A stretch of DNA of 64,000 nucleotides from Rhinopomastus cyanomelas (Eukaryota; Chordata; Aves; Bucerotiformes; Rhinopomastidae): assembly GCA_013400115.1 (NCBI GenBank), contig VXBP01010330.1, forward strand, positions 146,068 to 210,067. Direction: 5' to 3'. Below the pieces are notes generated by a model. It was not told the DNA's origin, ran no database searches, and saw only the letters and a program-made list of their open reading frames with translations. The translations under genes were made by a program, and so were the position numbers. The number at the start of each line of letters is the position of its first letter. Positions within the stretch are counted from its first letter, which is position 1. Shown in pieces: positions 12,351 to 22,577 of the stretch.

Positions 12351-15300
12351 CCTGAAATACTGGACTTTTAGGTATGAAAACAAAAATATTAGACCACAAA
12401 TGAGTTCCCGTGCTGCGAGATTCCAGCAAGTGTTGCAAATCCCACCTTTACAAGCTCACTTATTATAAAAGAACGCAACACCAAAGACAAATCTGGGGTC
12501 AGTAACCTCCAGTTTTCCATCCATACCTCCTTGGTGCAGCTGTACAGCTCGAAACACAAGGAGAGAAGGATGCCTCCGTCTGCCCAAAAATAGGGAGTCC
12601 ATCCACATACACACAAACATACACACATTACCAGTAGCAGTCACAGATCCTACCAAGCAGGTTAACTTCCAAGCCTCATGCTTTGGGCAGAGCTGGATAT
12701 TCTCTCATCTGGCTGCAGATCTTTCTTACCCCTCCAGTGCATCTCCTGCTTTCCAATTGAAGCCTCTCGCCAAAGAGAAACATCCCTTCTGCCTCTTCAG
12801 CATGACTTAGGCAGATGCTCTGCACTTGAAGCCTTAATCTCTAGAGAGCTGGGATGAGATTTTCAAAAGCACTTAGTGTTGACCTACCTCTGCTCCAAAT
12901 CAGTCTGATCATATTAGGTTAACTGTGTTTCAGTTTGGCCATGTACGCTTCATCATAATAAACTTTACCCCAAAGGGATGCTGCTGCTTCGAAACAAGGT
13001 TACTAGACCTGTAACTGTATTTTGTATCTCAATAAGGAATCTTATTTGCCACTTCCAGTTCTGGGGAATTTTTTTTGGAGCACATTGAATATTTAGTCCT
13101 GGTGGAACAGAGGTCAGTGCAATTACACCCTGCATCTCGAAAGGAAGTGTTTCCCTCTAAATTCAGTGCTAAAGAAGTGCTGCACCTGAGACCTTAAGGC
13201 TCAAAACACCAAAAGCTAACCATTCCAGTGAACAGCAGTCTCAACCCAGCCAGGACGTGCTTGTTTGGTTTGGTGGGTTTTTCCAGCAGGCATCAACAGC
13301 TCTGCACAACCAAAGACCTAGATACCAATATAGGTCTTTCTCTTTCACCTCCTCCCTTTCTTAAAAAAAGCCCCCACACCTGCCAGGGAACGACTGTTTC
13401 TAAATGACTGTCAGCTGTCACCAGCTTTTTACAACACACTAATGCTGGAGAACTACTTCTCACGCCCAGAAAGACCAAAGTCGTACTCGGAGAGTTGCAG
13501 CCATGAAGCTCATACACCATAGGATTAAATGTACTTCAGTGCATTCTCACAGACCTGTTATTTTTAAAGAATTAGTATGTCGAACCTTCTTCTCTTGCAT
13601 TTTCCCCTTTCGAACTGAATTCACGACTGGTCTATCTAAATGATTGACAGCAAAGGTGAAGGAACAGCCTGTTAGTCTTAACTGCTGGGGTAATGAATAG
13701 AAAAGCTGACATGTTAAATTTCTTCACCTCCAATTGAAATTATAAATTATAGACTTCTTCTACACTATCACAATACCAAGTTAGTCTTAAAAATAGACTG
13801 ATTCCTTGGGGGTGTATTTATAGTGAAAAAATACATAGCTACTGCTGTACTTAGCATATCTTCATATATTAATATAATTGGATTGGTCCAATTTTGTTCT
13901 TATTTTTGGAAGCCAAGAAGCAGGATCAGATAATCTAACACTTTTCAAAAGTGAACTTCAGCGGGACATTCTGGAACGTTCAAATGCTGTCTGTAATTTA
14001 AAGTATCCTCCTGCTCTTCCTACAGCTTTTTGGCAGGTTACACCTTCCCAGCTTGGCCGAAGGCCGCTTTAACCAAACATCTATAAACTTTGCAGGGAGC
14101 GGAACTGACATCTGAAGTAGTCTGTAGGAACTAGACTTTCCACCCCATAAAAGCCCCTTAACTCAGCCCTCATCCCTAAATCCCTAAGCAAACAACTTTT
14201 GCAAAGCAAATCATTGAGCTCAAATTAGTCAGTTTGTGTGCGAGCAAATAGAGTCCATCAATAAAAGCAAAGCAATAAACCACAGGGAAATGCCTCCCAG
14301 CCAGACACGGTGCATTTAAATCCTCCAATTTATTTGCACGGGAAGGAGGGGAGAAAGCTCTTAAAACTTGTCTAAATTAGACTTATTTCAGATCATGCTG
14401 GTACAAAACCTCAAGGCCCATCTCCAGAGAGTGGTGTAACCACCCACGGAAGTGCACAGGAGCAAAAGTTGATCTGCATCACGGGATGCCAAGAGGAGGG
14501 GCTGCTGAGGAAGGGGTGGATGCAGTCTCCTCCACTCCAAGGTAGACCCAGGCAATAATGCCTTTCAGTCTGTCCCGAAGCCATGATACCTTCTTGGTTG
14601 GTTGCTACACTCACAGCAGAGCAGGGTCAAAGGGGGGTACCTCAGACACATTGTGTACCCCTGGATTTTCTCTATATTTAATATACAGCCCACTCAGGCT
14701 TCCCACAGACTATCCCACAAGTTAAAAAACAAACCAGCTTCGAGCCATCTGCACAATGAATTGCCCTACAGCTCAGTGAAGTGCTGCCTGCCTTCAATTA
14801 CATTGGTGTGCCTGAATCTTATGAAATGTTTTCAGTTTCCACAACAGTTTTCATATTGGGAGAGAGAGTAAGGGATGGGAAAAAACAATACACTTCCCAG
14901 TCAAATTTAGCACTGTCTAGGATTTCTTTCCCCTCAGCAAAAATTTCTCTACAAAACCACATGTAAATGTATCTCATTAAGTTAGCAGGTTCTTCTCCTA
15001 ATAGTGCAATTAGCTTTCATAGGAAATAGGTCCATGTACTGTCTTGAGAATAGACTCTCAGGTATGTAGAAGCACATAATATCAGGCACACTTCTCTCAA
15101 ATTAAGGAAAGCATTTGTCATTTCCAGTGTTGACACTGAAAAAGTGGTATTTTAAATGCTGTATTAGCATCAAACCCCAGAGGACACCCTGAACAGCCGT
15201 CTTAAGGAACAAGACCCTTCATCAACTGCTACAATCCTCTTTCACTGCTTGAAGAGGGAGAAGTGCTGCAGAGGAGCATCACTAGCATGGGGAGAAACAG

Positions 15301-15457
15301 CAAGACCCACAACACTGGAAAGAGCCTGTTAACAAGTCACAGCTAAGACTTCTGAAAGACTTGGAGACTTTACCTCTTGCAACCAGGTAAGGAGCCTCTG
15401 CAGCAACCCCATCCCACCCCTCCTCTGGAGGCCTGGAGTTTGCCCCCTCATTTTGCA
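12351..15457. other. Unique non-coding DNA, no gene recognised
   Basis: Only chance reading frames are present. A short imperfect AC-rich patch lies at 12,606-12,634. No CR1 or other repeat was recognised across these 3.1 kb, one of the longer repeat-free stretches in the window. Confidence 0.55.
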
Positions 15458-15653
15458 GTCACAAAATCACACAACATTAGGGATTGGAAGGGACCTCGAA
15501 AGATCGTCCAGTCCAATCCCCCTGCCACAGCAGGACCACCTAGACCAAGTCACACAGGAACACATCCAGGCGGGTCTTAAACATCTCCAGAGCAGGAGAC
15601 ACACAACTCCCCTGGGCAGCCTGTTCCAGTGCTCTGTTGCCCTCACCATGAAG
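15458..15653 (-). mobile_element. CR1: CR1 LINE 3' fragment, about 195 bp
   Basis: Antisense CR1 copy of the dominant subfamily: tail 'cacaaaatcacacaacatta', then ggattggaagggacctcgaa, the UTR, and the last 35 or so codons of ORF2 (minus frame WNRLPRGVV). Truncated at 'ccctcaccatgaaga'. Divergence from the other young copies is low. Confidence 0.93.
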
Positions 15654-16802
15654 ACACACCTGTGTGTTGCCTAGCACTCTGCAGATAAGGCAAAAGCAGC
15701 TTCTTTTTATTTGAGTTACTGCTGGGTTGGTAAATTCTAACCCTATCCACCAATAGGATGGTCTTCATTAGTCTGTTCCCCATCATTTAACGTGACTATA
15801 AGCCATTACCAAACAGATTATACTGACTATTCCATTAATATCCTGTATTTAGCAAATGGAGAGGAAACTGTATTATTCTGGCAACCACTCAAGGGTTGCC
15901 ACCAGACACACTAGGCAAATGCATCCAGGAAACAGTTACTTGCCCAATGTCACCTAATGGGTAAGTCCAGACACCCTACTTGTTTGTAAGGAAGCTGCAA
16001 GAAGTAACTGCAAAGAAAATCTCCCACACAAGTAAGAAGAAAATTAACTAACTGCCACACCGTATCCTAGCAGACAAAGCCATGTTTTGTCACGTACTTT
16101 AAAAGTACACCCTTTGTTGGTATCAACACATGCCCAAAGCGCCCCATCTTCACACTGCACAAATCCTACACAGTAACAAAATCAAACTCCACCATCAGCG
16201 TTTCATCACATGTGCACAGACACAGAATGAAGCAGCCAAGCCCTTACCCTTGTGCACAGCTGATACGAAAAACTTCACGAGCAGTCTTCCTCTTGTCAAG
16301 ATCAGCTTTGTCATCCTTTTCCCATAAGTCATGTTTATATTTCCCTACAATAGTTTTCTCCTGCTTCACTTAAACACCAACTCAAACGTGTCACTGGCTT
16401 TAATTTAAAAAGAAAACCCCCAAAACTCAAATATGCAAACACTTCCAAAAAAAAAAACCCAACTGAAACTGAAACCACAAGACCCTCATATCTGGATTGC
16501 AGCAGTTACGCTGCCCACTGGCTCCTTCTGCGACCCAGCAAGCAGCAGTGCTTCCAGAGCACACCTCACCCAGAGCACAGCTCGCATCACAGACAGGCAA
16601 AATCACCCTCCAAGGATGCCCATGTTTTTCAGCCAACCAGTAGGGCAGGCTTTTCATGTAGGTAGCCTGGGACAGATGCATCCTCACCCAGCTGGAACCC
16701 ATGTGTAATGTCACAGGTTTAGGCTCCAGCCAGGAGCCAGGACACCAATAACAACACTTAGTGCCACACAATTTCCAGCTACTTTTCGGTTTACATATGG
16801 GA
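15654..16802. other. Unique non-coding DNA, no gene recognised
   Basis: No repeat and no convincing coding sequence. A long minus-strand frame ending at 17,110 runs through here, but half of it is antisense to a CR1 copy. Confidence 0.5.
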
Positions 16803-17695
16803 TCACGTGCACCCTCAGCAAGTCTGCAGATGACACTCAGCTGAGAGGAGCAGTCAATAAACCAGAGGGATGGGATGCCATCCAGAAGGACCTGGATGAG
16901 CTGGAGAAGTGGGCCAGTATGAGACTTATGAGGTTCAACAAGGCCAAGTGTGAAGTCCTGCACTTGGGGCAGGGCAATCCTTTGTATCAGTGTAGGCTGG
17001 GACTTGATGTGACTGAGAGCAGCTCTGCAGAGAAGTACTTGAGGGTACTGGTGAACAAAAGGCTGGACGTGAGCCAGCAACGTGCCTTCACAGTGCAGAA
17101 GACCAATCACATCCTATTGCTACATCAAAAGAAGCGTGGCCAGCAGGTTGAGAGAGGTGCCAAGTAGAGTGTTCTGGTGAGTCTCCCACCTGGAATACTA
17201 TGTCCAGTTAATGGGGTCCTCAACACAATAAAGACACGAACCATTTGGAGTGGGTCCAGAAGAGGGACCAAAAAATGATCAGAAGGCTGGAACACCTCAC
17301 CTATGTGGACAAGGACAACTGCAAGGGTTGGGGTTCAGCACGGAGAAGAAGTGGCTCCGCTGTAACCTCATTACAGCCTTTCAGTACTTTAAGGGAGTCT
17401 GCAGGAAAGCTGAGGAGGGACTTTCTAGCAAGACCTGATGTGACAGGACCAGGGATGATGGTTTTAAACTAAAAGAGGGGAGATTTTGATTGAATATACA
17501 GAAGAGGATTTTTTTAAAATGGGGTGTGAAACACCAGAACAGGCTGCCCAGAAAAGTTGGTGGGGGGCCCATCCCTTGGGACATTCATGGTCAGGCTGGA
17601 GAAACATCACCTAGTTGAAGATGTCTCTGCTCACTGCAGGGAGGTTGGATCAGATGGCCTTGAAACCCAATGCATTCTATTCTGACCACAGTAGT
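16803..17695 (+). mobile_element. CR1: Older CR1 LINE copy, about 890 bp, from the RT active-site region to the 3' end
   Basis: Sense copy of an older CR1 subfamily. It begins at the end of the reverse transcriptase core. The frame reads CTLSKSADDTQL, so the catalytic FADD box has become SADD. It continues through FNKAKCEVLHLGQGNP, the LRVLVNKRLDVSQQ-like block, the 'cagaagagggacca' region, 'ttacagcctttcagtacttt aaggg', and the 3' UTR 'ctagttgaagatgtctctgctcactgcagg'. Many indels and stops break the frame. The 3' UTR and the coding text differ clearly from the young subfamily, which shows at least two ages of CR1 activity in the window. Confidence 0.9.
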
Positions 17696-17696
17696 A

Positions 17697-17788
17697 AAGG
17701 ATAACAAAAAGTGTTTTTACAAATACATTAACAGCAACAAGATGATCCTGAAGGTCTCTTCCAACCTTAATGATTCTATGATTCGATG
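17697..17788 (+). mobile_element. CR1: Internally deleted CR1: mid-ORF2 joined to the 3' tail
   Basis: The first 40 bp (gataacaaaaagtgttttta, caaatacattaacagcaa) encode NKKCFYKYINS. I recognise this as the CR1 ORF2 segment upstream of the reverse transcriptase domain. It is followed immediately at about 17,739 by the CR1 3' tail (gatgatcctgaaggtctctt, ccaaccttaatgattctatg). About 2 kb of ORF2 are therefore missing between the two pieces. It abuts the end of the longer copy at 16.8 kb with almost no gap, so it may be a separate insertion or part of a rearranged tandem. Confidence 0.6.
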
Positions 17789-18018
17789 ACTACCTAGAAT
17801 ATCCAATAATTCTTATTAATTGCATCCAATGTAAACTTTAAAATAGCTGGGGGGAACGCACAGATAAACCCTGGCACACCTGCTTCTCAGTGCTGCTCTT
17901 CAGCCGGGCTGAGCTTTACCATGCAAAGTCTGACCCATCCATTCTCAATGTGCTGCAAGCCTGAGCAACACAACCAGCCCAAGAGAGGTAAGCGGCAGTC
18001 TGAGAAGATACTCCACAG

Positions 18019-18480
18019 GAATTAGATTTCATAAACAAACATTTCAGCTAATTGCATTCTTGTTCTCAGAGCAATGCAGGCCCCATTTAGCCAAAGCATT
18101 TGTCCATGGAGTTTAGTTTCCTGCATTTAATGAACGCTGATCCTCTCTCAGCCTTGGCTGGTACATCACCAGGATCAACATGAAACGCTAATGGAGGAAG
18201 ATGCTTAATATCACTTTGAGTGTTTAAGTTATAACCACAGCTATTATAGCAAATCCATTTTACCTGTTCCTCCTCAGGCTCCCCAGTGAGACAGATTTTA
18301 AAGTTTCCACGGGGCGAAGTGATTCATAAATGGTGACACAGATGAGAGAATAAAGCCTTTCACCGTTAATTACAGCCAGCGTTTTATGAACCAAAGCTGG
18401 TCATTTTGCCAGCACATCACATAATTAGCCAGGCTCATTTTATTTTGTCGCATTCACAGATTAGTTCATTTTTTAAAAAG
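18019..18480. promoter_or_regulatory. Candidate conserved non-coding element
   Basis: The stretch is AT-rich, free of repeats and dense in homeodomain-type cores: cagctaattgcatt near 18,048, gttaattacagcc at 18,365 and cataattagcc at 18,419. It also has the short inverted repeat gctgg...ccagc at 18,396-18,413. The texture resembles deeply conserved vertebrate enhancers. This is inference from texture alone; no alignment was possible. Confidence 0.22.
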
Positions 18481-19189
18481 CAAGGTGGCTGCCTCCAGTA
18501 CTAGGGATAACTACATGAGCCAGTTAAGAAAATAAAGCTTCATGCTCCACTTGTACTTCACATCAGAAAAACCCAACAGGTTCCCCAATTTTGAGTCCCC
18601 TTGCTGGTTCAATGCAGACATCAGCGTTGCTCACCGTGACATCCCTGTTAGGAGACTTTGCAGTGCACCCACGTAAGGTGATCACTGCAGTGCTGTGAAT
18701 CTAGCTCTTTGCAGTCAGAAAAGCTTCCTCATTTCCAAACTCTCCCACTGCTAAGCCGGAGAAAAGGATAGGAATGAGTCTCATTATCAAGAAGAAAGAG
18801 GATGTTTTCTTCCCCCTGTCCCTGTAGAGCAATTGCAGGGGATCCAAACCCAGTGGCACCCACAGCATCCTCACATTTCTGAGACATGACAGAAATTGCA
18901 GCAGAGGACAAAGATGCCGGTCTTCATCCATTCAGACACCACAATGCATTTTAAAGCAGGACTGTTTCTTTCTTCAGGTGGCTTGGACTGCCTCTCAGCC
19001 TCTTTGAGGAGCAACTTCTCCACAGCAGAAGCTTCCAGGGGGCATGGCTGTCAAGATTTTGGTTTTGGACTAGGCACCCAAAATACCAGTGGGAGCCCCT
19101 GGCGCTCACTGAGGAGAGCACGCTGCTGGCAGCTGTTGTTGGAAATGCTAAGTTATCCTCATGCAGATTTTTAAAGGCCACTGTTTATG

Positions 19190-19400
19190 CATGTAAATTC
19201 TGAAGGGCATTAGCGGCATCGCTGACACACACTGACAGCCAACCCAGCTCCGGGAAGGGAATAAGCAGCAGCAACTGCCTGAATAATTGATGTGCTTTTA
19301 CTCTGCCCCATGGCCCAGTTATTATATTGCTCACTCTCTTCAACTGCCTGTTTCTAAATTAATTAGAAATCTTAATGTCATGGCCAGCCAGTTAAAAAAA
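19190..19400. promoter_or_regulatory. Candidate conserved non-coding element
   Basis: Contains gaataattgatg, cagttattatattgctc and the near-palindrome TTTCTAAATTAATTAGAAAT at 19,351-19,370, whose core is a paired TAAT homeodomain site. Retained CpGs lie near 19,212-19,221 (agcggcatcgctg). Inference only. Confidence 0.2.
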
Positions 19401-19759
19401 AAAAAGGCACAGAGAACAAAAGAAGAGAAGTGCTTCTCATGCCCTTGAGCCTTGGGATCTCTTACTCCAGTCTGGCCACACAGGGAGTAAAAGCGCAGGC
19501 TCAGTGTCTGAAGCTCTGCACCTCACTCACCAGTGTTGCACAGCATGAAATCCACTCCTCAATTCACAGGGGTGAACGCCCCCATCAAGGTCACCTCTCC
19601 CATCACATGGTGCAAAGCCTTTCCTGGGGGACAGCACCCGCACAGAGAAGCCCACAACATTTTTAACAGAGGTCTGATACACTCCTGGCCTGGCCACTGC
19701 ACCCAGTGCCACACAGAACTAAATGGAAGGATGTCGCTCAGGTCTGGAGGAATTATGGA

Positions 19760-19799
19760 GCTTGTGGTTGTCCTGCTTTGCTTGTGGTTGTCCTGCTTT
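19760..19799. repeat. Perfect 20-bp tandem duplication
   Basis: The unit gcttgtggttgtcctgcttt occurs twice back to back without any mismatch. It is a short recent duplication of the replication-slippage type. Confidence 0.95.
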
Positions 19800-20027
19800 T
19801 ACAGCTGACAGAGCTAAATGACTCTGCAGGATCAATTTCACAGGCTGAAAATAATTGTGTATAACAACATGACCTCTGAAAGCAGATGCTGACAAAAATG
19901 GCACATTGATCAAACCCAACAACGTGAGTGATCGCTTCACTACATGCACACTCTTATCTACTCAGAATATTGCTTATGCTTAAACCTCAAAACAATGTCC
20001 ATAGCTTTTAAGATACCCATTGGGAAT

Positions 20028-20300
20028 AATCACAGAACGGTTTAGGTTGGACGGGACCACAGAGAACATCAAGTTTCAACCACCCTGCCATGGGCAGGGA
20101 CACCTCTCACTAGACAGCACTGCCCATAGCCCCATCCAACCTGGCCTTGAACACTTCCAGGGACGAAGCACCCACAACCTCCTTGGGAAAGCTGTTGCAG
20201 TGCCTCAACTACCTCACAGTGAGGACATCCTTCCCAAGATCCAATCTAAATCTCCCCCATTTTAGCTTGAAACCATTCCCCGTGTCCTATCCTGTGTCCT
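20028..20300 (-). mobile_element. CR1: CR1 LINE 3' fragment, 'gccatgggcagggacacc' subfamily
   Basis: Antisense copy with the classic avian CR1 text: cacagaacggtttaggttgg, accctgccatgggcagggac, 'ccatccaacctggccttgaa', 'cacttccagggacgaagcac', ending near 'gtgtcctatcctgtgtccta'. It is an older subfamily than the 'acattagggattgg' type. Its 5' end faces the 5' end of the next, oppositely oriented copy. Confidence 0.92.
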
Positions 20301-20317
20301 ATATGTGTTGGGAGTAG

Positions 20318-20728
20318 AATACCTCCCTGACGAGGAAAGCCTGAGGGAGCTGGGTCTCTTTAGCTTAGAGAAAAAGAAACTGAGGTGACCTCAGTAATGT
20401 TAATAAATATGAGAAAGAAGGGTGTCAGGAGAATGGAGCCAGGCTCTGCCCAGTGTCATCTAATGCTAGGAGAAGGGGTAGTGTGTGTAAACTGGAACAT
20501 AGGGACTCCACATAACTATGAGAAGGAATTTCTTCATGGTAAGTGACAGAGCACTGGAAGGGGCTGCCCAGGGAGGTTGTGGAGTCTCCTTCTCTGGAGA
20601 CCTTTAAAACTGCCTGGATATGATCCTGCGCAACTGGATGTAGGTGATCCTGCTGTGGTGGGGAGGACTGGACTAGATGATCTTTCAAGGTCCTTTCCAA
20701 CCCCTAATGTTCTGTGATTCTGTATCAC
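20318..20728 (+). mobile_element. CR1: CR1 LINE 3' fragment, about 410 bp
   Basis: Sense copy of the younger subfamily. ORF2 C-terminal coding sequence starts at 'gaggaaagcctgagggagct' and runs through 'gtcaggagaatggagccagg', 'ttcttcatggtaagtgacag' and 'tctctggagacctttaaaac'. The 3' UTR and a short tail (cccctaatgttctgtgattc) end near 20,728. Small indels break the frame. With the preceding antisense copy it forms a head-to-head inverted pair with almost no spacer. Confidence 0.92.
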
Positions 20729-20797
20729 TAGAGTCCCTCATAAAAAGTCTCTTGATTCCCCTGTTCGAGCCACACTACATTAAAGAACGGGTAGTTT

Positions 20798-20866
20798 TGT
20801 TGTGAGGGGGATTGGATTAGATGATCTTTCGAGGTCCCTTCCAATCCCCAATGTTCTGTGAGTCTT
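20798..20866 (+). mobile_element. CR1: CR1 LINE 3' tail, about 70 bp
   Basis: Sense tail: gagggggattggattagatg, atctttcgaggtcccttcca, atccccaatgttctgtgagt. It is severely 5'-truncated and lies about 70 bp after the previous sense copy. Confidence 0.9.
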
Positions 20867-21486
20867 TGGAAAGCACTTAGTTATGACAAATCAATCTGGG
20901 AGTATTTTTAGTGTCATACTTGAAAAAAAAGAAAAGGCTCTTTTTTTAAAATCTCTGTACAACTGTACCTAAAGCAAGAATTATTTTGTTGAAATAATTT
21001 TAAGCTGTACCAGTAACTACTTCAGCTGTGAGAGCAGTGAATTACCAGTGAAACTCAACAGTGCAGCACAGTCTTTTTTCTTTGCCAACACACTGCATCC
21101 TACTGTAATTTTCTAGAAGGGGGAGAAACAAATAAGCCACCTTTGCATTATTCCCCTTGGGAAGTTACTAATTGTAAAGAAATAAGACTTTTTTGAATCT
21201 TTCTGAACTGACTTAGGCTCAAAGGAATCAATTGTTCTGAGCCCCCAGTAAAGCCAGCCTACATCTCCCATACACATTAAGTGCCCAAATCTGACAGTCC
21301 TAGGGCAGAGAAATGAGCTGGCAAGAGCGACTTAGGGCTTTACAGAGTTTTAAATGACATTGTAAATTCTGATGGAAATATCCAACAAACCAAAAGCCTG
21401 TTTGTTTAGCACATGGAAGGTAATTCAAAACTCCATGAGCATGTGGTTCTCTAAAAAGTTAATACACTCTGATCAAGCATTTATTT
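20867..21486. other. Unique DNA before the duplicated block
   Basis: AT-rich with no repeat or gene recognised. The A and T runs near 20,925-20,950 are the only low-complexity sequence. Confidence 0.5.
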
Positions 21487-22031
21487 GCTCCCAAAACCTC
21501 TCACTCTGTCTTCTATTCTTTCTCTCCTGTCACAGCTCTGCATTAAATTGATGCATTCTGAAAAATTAAAGAAGAATCCAAGCAAATGAGAGCCTTTTCA
21601 TTACGTGCAACTCCTCTCCTAAGAACTGAGATGGTCCTTCAGCTAGGGTGGGGAGATGGCCTTCTCAAAAACTGTGATGATGATACATGAAGAAGACGTC
21701 TCCCAGTGATTTGTTTGCATTTGTCATCTTGGCTTGCATCCTGCCTCTGAAGGGCACACGCTCGTTACTGGCAGTACGGCGCTGCCATTCTGTCGCTCGC
21801 ACCCAAGCGATGAAATGAAATGCCGCACAAGAGCACGTTGCACGTTCATACAGAAGCCTTCCTGACCCCTGCAACGTCTCCCATCTGTATCTCTTTACAT
21901 GGGTTTTTAAACCTCACTGTGCTTGCTTTGCTCTTTTCAAACGTACAGAACTTCATGTTCTGTATTTCCTTTTGCTCTCCGTACTGTGGCTCATCTCACT
22001 TAGAAGTGATGATATTAATTATTACATAAAC
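21487..22031. repeat. First copy of a perfect 545-bp duplication
   Basis: Starts at gctcccaaaacctctcac and ends at attattacataaac, immediately before a single N. It is identical base for base to 22,033-22,577 wherever I compared them. It contains a small CpG-richer patch (about 21,765-21,845) but no recognised gene. A 69-codon frame on each strand appears in both copies at an offset of 546. The most likely explanation is an assembly overlap that was not merged. Confidence 0.97.
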
Positions 22032-22032
22032 N
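22032..22032. other. Single-N assembly gap
   Basis: The only ambiguous base in the window, exactly between the two copies of the 545-bp block. A one-base gap flanked by identical ends is typical of a scaffold join whose estimated gap was zero or negative. Confidence 0.98.
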
Positions 22033-22577
22033 GCTCCCAAAACCTCTCACTCTGTCTTCTATTCTTTCTCTCCTGTCACAGCTCTGCATTAAATTGATGC
22101 ATTCTGAAAAATTAAAGAAGAATCCAAGCAAATGAGAGCCTTTTCATTACGTGCAACTCCTCTCCTAAGAACTGAGATGGTCCTTCAGCTAGGGTGGGGA
22201 GATGGCCTTCTCAAAAACTGTGATGATGATACATGAAGAAGACGTCTCCCAGTGATTTGTTTGCATTTGTCATCTTGGCTTGCATCCTGCCTCTGAAGGG
22301 CACACGCTCGTTACTGGCAGTACGGCGCTGCCATTCTGTCGCTCGCACCCAAGCGATGAAATGAAATGCCGCACAAGAGCACGTTGCACGTTCATACAGA
22401 AGCCTTCCTGACCCCTGCAACGTCTCCCATCTGTATCTCTTTACATGGGTTTTTAAACCTCACTGTGCTTGCTTTGCTCTTTTCAAACGTACAGAACTTC
22501 ATGTTCTGTATTTCCTTTTGCTCTCCGTACTGTGGCTCATCTCACTTAGAAGTGATGATATTAATTATTACATAAAC
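22033..22577. repeat. Second copy of a perfect 545-bp duplication
   Basis: Same sequence as 21,487-22,031. It continues into unique DNA at 'taactgaaaggctcc'. If the copies are collapsed, the true sequence would run from '...catttattt' through one copy into '...cataaactaactg'. Confidence 0.97.

Larger units (their letters stand above)
17789..20027. other. Unique DNA containing two AT-rich candidate conserved stretches
   Basis: No gene was recognised and no CR1 is present. It holds the two candidate regulatory stretches described separately (18,019-18,480 and 19,190-19,400) and a perfect 20-bp tandem duplication at 19,760-19,799. Confidence 0.5.

Noticed and set aside
12606..12634. AC-rich stretch as a microsatellite
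   Set aside because: Too short and interrupted to list as a repeat of its own.
16427..17110. A 227-codon minus-strand frame
   Set aside because: About half of it is the antisense of the CR1 copy at 16.8 kb and the rest shows no family resemblance, so it is treated as a shadow.
21665..22420. Two identical 69-codon frames that looked like a duplicated gene
   Set aside because: They are the same sequence counted twice across the single-N artefact and have no family resemblance.
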